Counted from the first letter of the stretch, positions 1 to 7,238 are shown. The stretch is DNA of 11,448 nucleotides from Spirochaetaceae bacterium (GCA_031255315.1 JAIRSS010000169.1:1-11448); one strand, 5' to 3'. Made by a program: numbers and translations. Notes: a model not told the origin generated them from the letters alone.

Positions 1-240
1 CCCCTGGTATCCCTGGAGATCCGCAATATCCCGGCGGCGGTGGAACTGGCCGCCGGCGGCTACGGTTTGGCCTTTGTCAGCGAAACCCACCTTCGCCATA
101 TCACCCTGAAAGAGAAGCCCGTCTGTTTTTCAGCAGGTTCCCCGAATACGATGACCAGTTTTGTGGCCGTTTACCGCAAAGGGATTTACCTGCCCCACTA
201 TGCTCAGCGGTATATTCAGATTGTAAAAGAATTTACCTGA
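1..240 (+). CDS. LysR-type transcriptional regulator, C-terminal fragment
   Basis: The first 240 bases read open in frame 1 and end in TGA at 238-240, giving the last 79 residues of a protein whose start lies outside the window. The segment NIPAAVELAAGGYGLAFVSE resembles the end of the periplasmic-binding-protein-like effector domain of LysR-type regulators, where a strand and helix (typically 'VaaGlGiallP') form part of the ligand pocket. Such proteins bind DNA through an N-terminal helix-turn-helix, not visible here, and control nearby metabolic genes in response to a small molecule. The tail YAQRYIQIVKEFT looks like a natural C-terminus rather than a truncation. The stop codon directly abuts the repeat element that begins at 241. 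The target genes and effector cannot be inferred. The family call rests on a short stretch, so it is moderately sure. Confidence 0.6.
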   Translation, partial: PLVSLEIRNIPAAVELAAGGYGLAFVSETHLRHITLKEKPVCFSAGSPNTMTSFVAVYRKGIYLPHYAQRYIQIVKEFT

Positions 241-423
241 CGTGAGTTCGACGGGAACAAAAAGCCCGCAAATTATAGGGATGAATCATACCGTCATTAC
301 GAGGAGCGGAGCGACAAAGCGGTCCAGCCGAGCGTTCACTTCACTGGATTGCTTCGCCCGGCAATTTACCGTACGCCCGCAAGGACGGTATTGAACATAA
401 GTTTTCTTCCCGCCGAACTCACG
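241..423. repeat. Terminal-inverted-repeat element, copy A (MITE-like)
   Basis: The left end cgtgagttcgacgggaac is the near-perfect inverse of the right end at 400-423 (ttcttcccgccgaactcacg); about 22 bases pair with two or three mismatches. Inside is a second inverted pair, taccgtcattacg (289-301) against cgcaaggacggta (378-390). The middle resembles the widespread palindromic type built from gaggagcggagcgac and tggattgcttcgcc. No protein is encoded, so this is a non-autonomous or structural repeat. The right end is followed by A then TA (425-426); the left end is preceded by TGA, the stop of the LysR-type gene. The stretch 424-529 after it shows no gene, RNA or clear terminator. The same family recurs near 1208, 1425 and 4905. 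Confidence 0.75.
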
Positions 424-529
424 ATAGGTAGTATCTGTGGACCTCATTCCTGCCTTTTAGCTTTTACACGGTAGAGGGAGGGTGAGCGCTGCTCCTGGCG
501 TATAACCACACCCGTCCGCGGCGTCTGTG

Positions 530-1180
530 TTACACCACATTCCGTATGTCTTCTAATTCAAGGCCGGGAATATCCTTCAACGCCGCCTCCACTTCGGAAC
601 GGCTCAAACCGGTGATTCGCAGGGTTCCCCGGCGGTGGGCTAAATCATCTCCTTCGGAAGACGCGAACGAGGCGATGTTGCCATTTCGTTCCGCTATGGC
701 CCCGGCTATCTTCGCAAGCTGTCCTGGTTTCTCGCTTATATTGAACACGAGCCGCACCCCAGGATGCCTGGCGCCGAAAGCGTTGATAAAAACCCGGAAG
801 AGGTCCGTATCCGTGATAATCCCCACCAGCAGGGAACCCCGCATAACCAGAAGGCAGCCTATACCCTTATCCACCATTGTCCTGGCGGCCTCTTCCACTA
901 CCTCATGCTCATCAACGGTAACCAGATGGCGCTCCATAATCATCTCTACTTTGAGTCTTGAAAGCAGATAGCTGATCTCGTAAATATCCAGGGTAGTAGC
1001 CGGCGACGGCCCGGCCTTAATCAGGTCTTTCCTCGTTACAAGGCCCACCAGCGTATCGTTCTTATCCAGCACCGGAAGATGGCTGATTTTCTCTTTATCC
1101 ATCACCCCCCGGGCGTCATTCACCGAAAAATGCGGATGAATAAAGATCGGATTTTTTGTCATAACGCGGCTAATTATCAT
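530..1180 (-). CDS. CBS-CBS-ACT domain protein, AcuB-like
   Basis: A 216-residue protein is read from ATG at 1180 to TAA at 530-532. Residues 1 to about 55 form the first CBS motif (IISRVMTKNPIFIHPHFSV, then SHLPVLDKNDTLVGLVTRKD). Residues about 80-135 form the second (VEMIMERHLVTVDEHEVVEE, then GIGCLLVMRGSLLVGIITDT). From about 142 to the end lies an ACT domain (VRLVFNISEKPGQLAKIAGA). The order and length match Bacillus AcuB, a roughly 214-residue protein linked to acetoin use. CBS pairs usually bind adenine nucleotides and ACT domains bind small ligands such as amino acids, so a cytoplasmic sensor or regulator is likely, with ligand unknown. Tandem ATGs occur at 1183 and 1180; the second is better spaced from AGGAGG at 1187-1192. 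The frame stays open back to a GTG at 1345, but that part lies in a repeat. No acetoin genes are adjacent, so acuB is not assigned. Confidence 0.85.
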   Translation of the reverse strand: MIISRVMTKNPIFIHPHFSVNDARGVMDKEKISHLPVLDKNDTLVGLVTRKDLIKAGPSPATTLDIYEISYLLSRLKVEMIMERHLVTVDEHEVVEEAARTMVDKGIGCLLVMRGSLLVGIITDTDLFRVFINAFGARHPGVRLVFNISEKPGQLAKIAGAIAERNGNIASFASSEGDDLAHRRGTLRITGLSRSEVEAALKDIPGLELEDIRNVV

Positions 1181-1186
1181 CATACA

Positions 1187-1192
1187 CCTCCT
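1187..1192 (-). promoter_or_regulatory. Shine-Dalgarno sequence that sets the CBS-ACT gene start
   Basis: On the minus strand the bases read AGGAGGTGT directly before ATGATG. The AGGAGG core lies six bases before the ATG at 1180 and three before the ATG at 1183. This strong site argues that translation starts here and not at the upstream in-frame GTG at 1345, which lies at the edge of a repeat and has no such site. Confidence 0.75.
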
Positions 1193-1200
1193 ACCTGATA

Positions 1201-1229
1201 ATAATACCGTGAGTTCGGAGGAAAGAAAA
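1201..1229 (-). promoter_or_regulatory. Candidate promoter at the repeat edge for the CBS-ACT gene
   Basis: On the minus strand TATTAT (1206-1201) fits a -10 box in five of six positions. Seventeen bases upstream is TTTTCT (1229-1224), a poor -35 that belongs to the conserved end of repeat copy B. A transcript would start near 1194 and leave a leader of only about 14 bases before ATG at 1180, including the AGGAGG. The -10 is convincing by sequence and the -35 is weak; there is no experimental support. Confidence 0.35.
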
Positions 1230-1346
1230 CTCATGTTCAATACCGTCACGCGGGCGTGCATTGAGCGTGGCGCAACGCTGCGCACCTGATCCTTCGCTGC
1301 ATCCAGACCTGGATGACAGGGGCGTTTTGTTCCCATCGAACTCACG
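1208..1346. repeat. Terminal-inverted-repeat element, copy B
   Basis: This 139-base copy begins cgtgagttcggaggaaagaa and ends ttcccatcgaactcacg, so the outer ten bases are inverse copies. It is reversed relative to copy A: on the minus strand the last 50 or so bases (acgcccgc, gacggtattgaacat, gagttttc, cgaactcacg) match the right end of copy A almost base for base. The interior is shorter and largely different. Each end is followed outward by one base and then TA (1205-1206 on the left, 1348-1349 on the right). It lies immediately 5' of the CBS-ACT gene. Confidence 0.7.
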
Positions 1347-1424
1347 TTAATAATAGTAAGTCAATTCCCGGCGTTTCGCTATGATCCGGCCCCTCTTTTC
1401 AAAACCAAAGCAACAGGATACCCC

Positions 1425-1620
1425 GTCATGGCGAGCCTTCGGCAAATCAAGGGAAGTAATTCAGTGAGGGCTTGACTTGTTTGGATTGCTTGCCGTCCGG
1501 CCTTGCCGTCCGGCGGCTCGCTTCGCTCCCCGCTGACACAGGCTGCCTTGAGGCATGAGGCAGCGCCATACGCCGATCCTTTACCGTGCGCCCGCGTCAG
1601 CGCGTCGTCAATGAGTTTTG
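1425..1620. repeat. Degenerate or mosaic copy C of the repeat family
   Basis: The stretch starts with ccccgtcatggcgag and contains tttggattgcttgcc and gcttcgctccccg, the recurring words of the family. It continues through gtgcgcccgcgtcagcg and ends near atgagttttgaaac, which resembles the conserved right end of the other copies without the final cgaactcacg. Bases 1511-1560 are an inverted near-copy of bases about 4907-4958 in copy D, sharing gacacaggc and ttgaggcatga. The boundaries are approximate. It sits 5' of the metalloprotease gene, and its open frame falsely extends that gene to 1503. Confidence 0.5.
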
Positions 1621-1718
1621 AAACAGTCTCCCTTGACTACCGTATATTTGATGTGTTTCACTTGCGTTATCCCGCTTCATGGCGTCCGCCTGATGAAGCA
1701 AGGTCTAGGTGGTTCCCC

Positions 1719-4700
1719 TTGGTAAATTATCGAATATTGGTACTCGTTACAGGCCGGCGGTTTTGGCCGGCGGTTAAAAAATATGCCGTAGCAGCGCTGC
1801 TTGCCTGGTTCCTCTGCTGCGCCGGGATTCCCCTGGAAGCCCAGTGGCGGCAGCCTTTCCCCTCCCTCAGGGTGATCAAGACCGAGCGCTTCGATATCGT
1901 GTATCCTCCGGAATCAGAAAAGACCGCCCAGACCCTGGCGGGGTTTGCCGACCGGGTGTACGGACAGGTGTCCGGCCTCTTGGGAATATCCGTCCAGGGC
2001 CGGATCCTCGTTACTCTTACTCCCTATACCGCTGAGTTTAACGGATATATGAACCCGGTCCCGTATTCTCATATCGTCCTGATGGATGTCCCTATGTCCA
2101 TTGAGAATATGGCGTACGCCAATTCTCTTGAGGGGCTCTTTTTACATGAGTTGACCCACGCGGTTTCCTTCAGCAGCAGAGCGCCCCGGTGGGAGGGGTT
2201 TCACAAAATCTTCGGCGGCTGGGTTCTCCCTGTGATACTCGCCGCCCCGGGGTTTATGGTGGAGGGGGTAACCGTCAGTTTTGAAAGCCTGGACGGGACA
2301 GGCCGGGCCAACGATCCCCTGGTTAAGGCGGGGCTGCTCCAGGCGGTCTACGAAAACGCCTTCCTTAGCCCTCTTCAGTCTTCGGGGTTTTATGACCTTC
2401 CCCATATCGCCAACCCTATCTATCATTACGGCGGCTATTTTTCGGTCTATCTACAGCAGCGCTACGGAATGGAGAAATACGCCGAACTTTGGAGGGTCAT
2501 GGGCGGCGGCAAAGGCAGTCTGTCCTTCAGGGTGTATAATTCGGGCTACTACGCCCTGTTCCAAAAGGTGTATGGCCGCTCCTTCCCGGATGTCTGGGAT
2601 GAATTCAGGGAATCCCTGCGTATTTCGGGGATCGAGGAAAATCCCGAACCGCCGGTATTCAAGGGGGCCTTCCGCCGCGCGGCCCGGCTTGAGGCGGTGG
2701 ACGCCGGGGGCGGTATGGTTTTTGCCGCCGACAGCATCTCCGGGAAGCTGGTCGCCTACGATACCGCTAACGCCGCCGGGGAATTGCGGAATGTGATGGA
2801 TATTGACCGGCAGGCGGTTCGTAACCTGGCGGTTTCAGTCGGCGGGGAGCGGATTCTGGTTTCGTCTTACCGTACCGCCGGCCCCCTTAACTATGTTTTT
2901 ACCGAAACCCGGACGGTGGTTGCCGAGTACGATGTTCGCCGGGGCCGGAAAACAGGGCGGGAATGGCGGGGGATCTCCGCCGGACGGTACTTCCGGGACG
3001 GGGTGATCGGTATCAGTGCGGACCGGCATAATACCGTCATCGTGTATAGGCCAGACCCTTCCAACCCCATGAAAGAAGAAACGCTTTTGCGGGGTACGGA
3101 AGAACTCCTCTATTCAAACCCCGTTCCGCTTAACGATACCTGGATAGCCTTTACCGCCGCCACACGGGGCGTGCGGAAGCTGTGCTTCTATAATTACGAA
3201 ACGCAAGAGGCGTATACCGTTGTTTCGGACGCGGAAGATGATGAAGAGCGGTGGAAGTACCTGCGGGGGCTGGGCTTTTATGAGGGGCGGCTCCTTTTTT
3301 CTTACGACCATGACGGCAGGATGTATAAGCTGGGGATGGCGGATCCCGGAGCGTTTCTCAACGGGAGCGCCGAAACGTTCGAGGCGGTTTTTTCCGAACG
3401 GGATTTTTCCGGCGGGGTGTTTCTGCCGGTGATGTCAGGCGGCGCGGTCTATTACCGGGGGGCCTTTGCTTCCCAGGACGCGCTGATGAAGTTTCCTGAA
3501 CCTGGGGACGCCCTTTCGGGCCGCCGAGTTTCCCTTTCCCTGCGTCCCTGGGACGATGAGGAACGCCGGGCGGCGGCCCTGCCGGGCAGGATAGTTGAAG
3601 CGTCCACTCCGGCGGACGCCGGAGTGCAGTCTTCCCGGTTTTGGGGCGCCGCGTACCTCAACCCCTTTCATTTTTGGCTGCCCTATCCCCTGATCCGGAT
3701 GGACCCGGACAGCAGGTATAGGATGACCGTTAACGGGCCGGGCTTTTGGTCCCTGATGATGGACCCGACGGACACCAATCAGATTATCCTTAACGCCGCC
3801 CTGGATATACCCTACCTGATGGGGAACATTACCCTTACCTGGCTTAACCTAAGCATGGGGCTTCCCCTTACCTTCGAATTTTCCGATACCCTGGACACGA
3901 GCAGAAGCCGCTACACCGGCGTTGTCAGGGAAACCGCGCTTGACATCCGGGCTTCTTTCAGCCGGGGGTTGGGGAGCAACCGGCTTGTTTTTTCAGCCCT
4001 TCCGGAATTTCAAGTCCAATGGCGTTCCATTGAACCGCCGGGCCATCCGGTTTGGACAGACGGGCCTAAATCCGCCTATACCTGGGACTACCAGGTTCCG
4101 CACTATATAGGCGTCCTGGGGTTGGGGTTGAGCGCTTTTTCCAGGGCGCGGTGGGAAGTCTTCGGCCAGGGGGTCTCTCTGACGGCCTACGGTAAATACG
4201 CCCTGCGGCATGGAACGCCGGCGGCGGATCAGGCTCTTCCCCGGGCCGAGGGGGTATTCCAGGCGGCCTTTGAACCGTATCTGCCCCTGCGGTTCCGGCT
4301 TTACGGGGTGTGGGATGAGCGGGGTATGAACCTTGCGGGGCAGTCCACGCCTTTCTCGTCCACCCCGTTCAGCGCCTTTGCTTCCGCGGAGTACGTCAAC
4401 ACCGGAAGCCTGCGGATGACGGACATCCCCTGGATCGCCGGCGGGGAAGCGGAGGTCAAACTCTTTAAGGTGGAAATCCAGCGGCATCTCTCCCACCTCT
4501 ATATGAACCGGCTCTTTGGCACTCTGGCCTACCGGGGGGCGGTCTACGATGATCAGAGGCATCCCGCTGCGGAAGGGACGGTTTTGACCGGCCCGTACCG
4601 GCTTGCCCAATCGCTGGTCCTCAGGCTGGGGAGCGCCGTTTCTTTCGCCGTTCTGCCCTACATTCCCTTCCGGCTGTCCGCTTCTGTTGTGGGGGTCTGG

Positions 4701-4775
4701 AAAATGTCCAAGGCAGCAGACGGCGCGGACGCCAATGATTTTTGGATCGGCCCAGAAATAACCATTAGTTTATGA
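1719..4775 (+). CDS. Exported metalloprotease-like protein with beta-propeller and probable outer-membrane beta-barrel
   Basis: The product has 1018 residues from the chosen start. Residues 1-42 look like a signal peptide: basic positions, the hydrophobic run AVAALLAWFLCCAGIPL, then a likely cleavage after LEA or LEAQ. HELTH at 143-147 with a glutamate at 182 (GFMVEG) fits a gluzincin zinc site of the Peptidase_MA_2 type: two histidines, a catalytic glutamate and a third ligand downstream. Residues about 320-595 contain repeated short strands with AYDTAN and AEYDVRR-like units, resembling a TolB/WD40-like beta-propeller. Residues about 690-1018 alternate polar and hydrophobic residues with frequent aromatics and end in ISL, as in outer-membrane barrels. 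The TTG at 1719 is chosen because AGGTGG lies six bases upstream and it gives a normal signal peptide; the frame stays open to 1503, but that part is repeat-derived. An ATG at 1611 is an alternative. Substrate unknown. It stands alone, with repeats on both sides. Confidence 0.75.
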   Translation: MVNYRILVLVTGRRFWPAVKKYAVAALLAWFLCCAGIPLEAQWRQPFPSLRVIKTERFDIVYPPESEKTAQTLAGFADRVYGQVSGLLGISVQGRILVTLTPYTAEFNGYMNPVPYSHIVLMDVPMSIENMAYANSLEGLFLHELTHAVSFSSRAPRWEGFHKIFGGWVLPVILAAPGFMVEGVTVSFESLDGTGRANDPLVKAGLLQAVYENAFLSPLQSSGFYDLPHIANPIYHYGGYFSVYLQQRYGMEKYAELWRVMGGGKGSLSFRVYNSGYYALFQKVYGRSFPDVWDEFRESLRISGIEENPEPPVFKGAFRRAARLEAVDAGGGMVFAADSISGKLVAYDTANAAGELRNVMDIDRQAVRNLAVSVGGERILVSSYRTAGPLNYVFTETRTVVAEYDVRRGRKTGREWRGISAGRYFRDGVIGISADRHNTVIVYRPDPSNPMKEETLLRGTEELLYSNPVPLNDTWIAFTAATRGVRKLCFYNYETQEAYTVVSDAEDDEERWKYLRGLGFYEGRLLFSYDHDGRMYKLGMADPGAFLNGSAETFEAVFSERDFSGGVFLPVMSGGAVYYRGAFASQDALMKFPEPGDALSGRRVSLSLRPWDDEERRAAALPGRIVEASTPADAGVQSSRFWGAAYLNPFHFWLPYPLIRMDPDSRYRMTVNGPGFWSLMMDPTDTNQIILNAALDIPYLMGNITLTWLNLSMGLPLTFEFSDTLDTSRSRYTGVVRETALDIRASFSRGLGSNRLVFSALPEFQVQWRSIEPPGHPVWTDGPKSAYTWDYQVPHYIGVLGLGLSAFSRARWEVFGQGVSLTAYGKYALRHGTPAADQALPRAEGVFQAAFEPYLPLRFRLYGVWDERGMNLAGQSTPFSSTPFSAFASAEYVNTGSLRMTDIPWIAGGEAEVKLFKVEIQRHLSHLYMNRLFGTLAYRGAVYDDQRHPAAEGTVLTGPYRLAQSLVLRLGSAVSFAVLPYIPFRLSASVVGVWKMSKAADGADANDFWIGPEITISL

Positions 4776-4856
4776 GGCTGTTTTAAAACTCCGGGTACTG
4801 TAGAACCGGGGGCCGCTCCTCCTCCCGATAATTCCCCTCCGAATCCGGTCTGGAGG

Positions 4857-4869
4857 CTCCGGTCCGGAG
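4857..4869. other. Short palindrome downstream of the metalloprotease gene
   Basis: The bases ctccggtccggag form a perfect 13-base palindrome with a one-base centre. A near copy, tccggtctggag, lies directly before it. There is no following T run, so a classic intrinsic terminator is not supported. It could be a weak hairpin at the 3' end of the upstream transcript or another piece of repeat. The rest of the stretch 4776-4904 shows nothing recognisable. Confidence 0.3.
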
Positions 4870-4904
4870 ACAGCGAAGAATCAGGCGTATAGCGATAACG
4901 TTAC

Positions 4905-5067
4905 GTCATGCCTCAACGCGGCCTGTGTCATCGCGGGGAGCGAAGCAGGCCGCCGGGCGGCGGGCAATCCAGACGAGCAGGCCCTTCACCGGACAGCGTC
5001 GCCCGGAAATTTGCCGTACGCCCGCATGACGGGATTGAACAAAAGTTTTCTTCCCGTCGAACTCACG
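4905..5067. repeat. Repeat family, copy D, with one clear end
   Basis: The right end (gtacgcccgcatgacggg, attgaacaaaagttttc, ttcccgtcgaactcacg) matches the right end of copy A with few changes, and is followed by G then TA (5069-5070). The left part holds gcggggagcgaagc and ggcaatccag, the forward form of the internal palindrome. The outer left terminal repeat is not visible, so this copy is truncated or degraded on that side and its left limit is approximate. It fills much of the gap before the RNase gene and produces a false upstream start at 4908. Confidence 0.65.
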
Positions 5068-5125
5068 GTATTCAGGAAAAATCACGCGGTTTATACCGGA
5101 AGGGTTCCGCCGTATACCCGGCGTA

Positions 5126-5134
5126 TGCTAGACT
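5126..5134 (+). promoter_or_regulatory. Candidate extended -10 promoter for the RNase gene
   Basis: The bases TGCTAGACT fit an extended -10 (TG, one base, TAnAnT). No good -35 is seen 16-18 bases upstream, which extended -10 promoters can tolerate. A start six to seven bases downstream would fall at or next to the ATG at 5142, implying a leaderless or nearly leaderless transcript. This agrees with the lack of a Shine-Dalgarno sequence there. Confidence 0.35.
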
Positions 5135-5141
5135 GATCTCC

Positions 5142-7139
5142 ATGATTTCGGAGAAAAGCCTGGTAGCGTACAAGAACCGTCCCGCCCTGGTAACCGCACA
5201 GGGAGAAAAGCTGGAAATAGCCTTTTCAGGCGGGGAAACTCTCAAGGTCCGGGAAAAGGATGTGGAACTGGTGCATCCCGGCCCGGTCCGGAGCGCGGAA
5301 GAAGCGGCCCGGCCCCCGGAGCGGGAGAGCGTCCGGGAAGCCTGGGAACTCCTGGAAGGCGGCGCGGTCCCCCTTAAAGAGCTTGCGGAGTTGGCCTACG
5401 GCGACTTTAGCCCGCGGAGCGCCTGGGCCGCCTACGTTCTCTTGAAAGAGGGGCTCTATTTTTCAGGAACAGTGGACTCCCTCCGTCCGCGGGACGCCGG
5501 CGCGGTGGCGGCGGGGGAGCAGAAGCGGGAAGAAAAACAGCGGGAAATCCGGGAGCGGGAGGCTTTTTTGGAGCGCCTTAAAAAACGGCTCGCCGCGCCG
5601 GAATCGCCGCCCCCCGGCCCTGTCGATCCCGCCGACGGTCGTTTCTTGCAGGATGTGGAAGCTCTGGCCTTTGGCAAGGCTGAAAAAAGCCGCACCCTCA
5701 AGGACTTAGGCCGGAGTGAAAGCCCGGAAGAAGCCCATCGCGTCCTCCTCCGCTGCGGCGCGTGGACCCAGACGGTCAACCCTCATCCGGCGCGGTTCGG
5801 CGTTTCTCCGGTTTCTTCCCTGGTCTTTCCGGGTCTTCCGCCGAATGAGGAGGAGCGTCTGGATTTGACCGGCCTCCCGTCCTTTGCCATCGACAACGCG
5901 TGGAGCGTCGACCCGGATGACGCGGTTTATTTGGAGGGGAATTGCCTCTGGGTTCATGTGGCGGATCCCGCAGCCTCCGTCCTGCCCGGCAGCCCCGCCG
6001 ATATTGAGGCCCGGAACCGGGGCGCTACCCTGTACCTTCCCGAAGGGAGTTCCCGTATGCTGGCGGAAGAAGCCCTGCCGGTCTACGCTCTGGGGCTTTC
6101 CGAAGTTTCCCCGGCCCTCTCGTTCAAGATTACCCTGGGGGAAGACGGTTCCGTCGCGGAAACCGAAATCATCCCTTCCCGGATCGCCGTAATCCGGATG
6201 ACCTATGCGGAGGCGGACGCCGCCGTCTGGGGAGACGCCGAAGCCGCCGGGCCGGCCGGCCCCTACACGGCGCAGTTGACGGATCTTTTCCGCCTGGCGG
6301 AACGGAATCTGGCCCGGCGGACCGTTGCCGGAGCGGTAACCCTCGACTTTCCAGAGGTTCATATCGCCGTGCGCGAAGGGGAAGCGGCTATTCAGCCCAT
6401 AGCCCCCTGCCGGTCTGCGGACATGGTTCGGGAATGTATGCTCCTCGCCGGCGAGGGCGCGGCGCGGTGGGCGTCCCGCAGGACAACGCGGCTGCCCTTT
6501 CCCTTTGTAACCCAGGAAACCGGGGACATCCCCAAAGATCCCCTGCCGGGCCTGGCTGGTTTCTGCCAAATCAGGCGGTGTATGCGCCCCCGGACCCTGT
6601 CGGTAAAACCTGGACGCCACAGCGGGCTGGGCCTGGAACAGTACACCCAGGTAACGAGCCCCCTCCGGCGCTATACGGACCTCCTGGCCCACCAGCAGAT
6701 CCGCTCCGCCCTGGGAACCGGCGCGTACCGGAACATTCCCCCGAGGGATGACGACGCGATGCTTGCGGCCCTGGCCGCCGGGGAAGCCGCCGCCGCCGCG
6801 ACGGTCCGTGCGGAGCGGGCCTCCCGCGCCCATTGGACGGCGGTCTACCTGGCCGGCAGGAAAGGTTCCGAATGGGACGGGATCGTTTTGGAAAAGAAGG
6901 GGGCCAGGGCGGCGGTTCTGATTCCCGGCTTGGGGCTGGAAACCCAGGCGGCGCTGAAAGGGGACGCGGCTCCCAACGATCCGGTCAGATTAATCGTAAC
7001 CGCCGTCAGCATCCCCGCAGGGGAAGGCGCTTTTAACCATGTCGAGGGGGCTCCAAATCCGCGGCTTTGCACGGCCGCACGCCTGAGAAACCGCGGGAAT
7101 CCGCCCCGCCATCGTGGGCGTTCGGCGGAGCGCCGTTAA
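5142..7139 (+). CDS. RNase II-family 3'-5' exoribonuclease (RNB domain)
   Basis: A 665-residue cytoplasmic enzyme predicted to degrade single-stranded RNA from the 3' end, releasing nucleoside monophosphates. Residues 1-50 look like a small beta-barrel. Residues 62-120 resemble a helix-turn-helix (PLKELAELAYGDFSPRSAWA), and 122-152 is a charged helix. The RNB domain runs from about 238 to 525. The motif IDNAWSVDPDDAV supplies the four metal-binding aspartates D251, D257, D259 and D260 in the E. coli RNase II spacing, and YTQVTSPLRRYTDLLAH (501-517) is the conserved motif with the catalytic-site arginine. Residues about 576-636 look like an S1-type RNA-binding domain, followed by an Arg-rich tail. 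The layout and length resemble the compact cyanobacterial, chloroplast and Deinococcus RNase II/R group rather than the longer E. coli RNase R. ATG 5142 is chosen because the in-frame sequence before it is repeat copy D; no Shine-Dalgarno is seen. The exact rnb or rnr name is not settled. Confidence 0.9.
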   Translation: MISEKSLVAYKNRPALVTAQGEKLEIAFSGGETLKVREKDVELVHPGPVRSAEEAARPPERESVREAWELLEGGAVPLKELAELAYGDFSPRSAWAAYVLLKEGLYFSGTVDSLRPRDAGAVAAGEQKREEKQREIREREAFLERLKKRLAAPESPPPGPVDPADGRFLQDVEALAFGKAEKSRTLKDLGRSESPEEAHRVLLRCGAWTQTVNPHPARFGVSPVSSLVFPGLPPNEEERLDLTGLPSFAIDNAWSVDPDDAVYLEGNCLWVHVADPAASVLPGSPADIEARNRGATLYLPEGSSRMLAEEALPVYALGLSEVSPALSFKITLGEDGSVAETEIIPSRIAVIRMTYAEADAAVWGDAEAAGPAGPYTAQLTDLFRLAERNLARRTVAGAVTLDFPEVHIAVREGEAAIQPIAPCRSADMVRECMLLAGEGAARWASRRTTRLPFPFVTQETGDIPKDPLPGLAGFCQIRRCMRPRTLSVKPGRHSGLGLEQYTQVTSPLRRYTDLLAHQQIRSALGTGAYRNIPPRDDDAMLAALAAGEAAAAATVRAERASRAHWTAVYLAGRKGSEWDGIVLEKKGARAAVLIPGLGLETQAALKGDAAPNDPVRLIVTAVSIPAGEGAFNHVEGAPNPRLCTAARLRNRGNPPRHRGRSAERR

Positions 7140-7210
7140 TTCGTTGTGAGACCGGTTCGAAATTTGTCTGTTTTTTATGGAACAACCATGCATAATTCGG
7201 AGCCTCTATC

Positions 7211-7238
7211 TTGACGTAAGATGAAATGTGTATAAGAT
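7211..7238 (+). promoter_or_regulatory. Candidate sigma-70 promoter of the chemotaxis operon
   Basis: TTGACG (7211-7216) matches five of six -35 positions. TAAGAT (7233-7238) matches four of six -10 positions with a 16-base spacer; TATAAG at 7231-7236 overlaps it but would leave only 14 bases. Transcription would begin near 7244-7246, right before the cheA ATG at 7248. No Shine-Dalgarno is visible between this site and the ATG. No sigma-28 motif was recognised. The preceding bases 7140-7210 show no gene. Confidence 0.5.

Noticed and set aside
301..360. Palindromic words gaggagcggagcgac and tggattgcttcgcc as a CRISPR or regulatory RNA
   Set aside because: They form one imperfect inverted pair inside a mobile-type repeat; there are no regularly spaced direct repeats.
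1618..1648. TTGAAA (1618-1623) and TATATT (1643-1648) as a promoter for the metalloprotease gene
   Set aside because: Both boxes are good but the spacer is 19 bases and part lies in a degenerate repeat, so it is a possibility only and is not listed as a feature.
5706..6833. Long minus-strand open frame (375 codons) opposite the RNase gene
   Set aside because: It lies fully inside the RNB coding region, has Gly/Arg/Pro-rich composition typical of antisense GC-rich DNA, and shows no domain or ribosome binding site.
7123..7135. Hairpin cggcggagcgccg at the end of the RNase gene as a terminator
   Set aside because: The stem is only five pairs, overlaps the coding end and is not followed by a T run; the T run near 7171 has no good stem before it.
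7154..7162. GGTTCGAAA, resembling a tRNA T-loop
   Set aside because: The flanking bases do not form the five-pair T-stem, and no acceptor, D or anticodon arms are found nearby.
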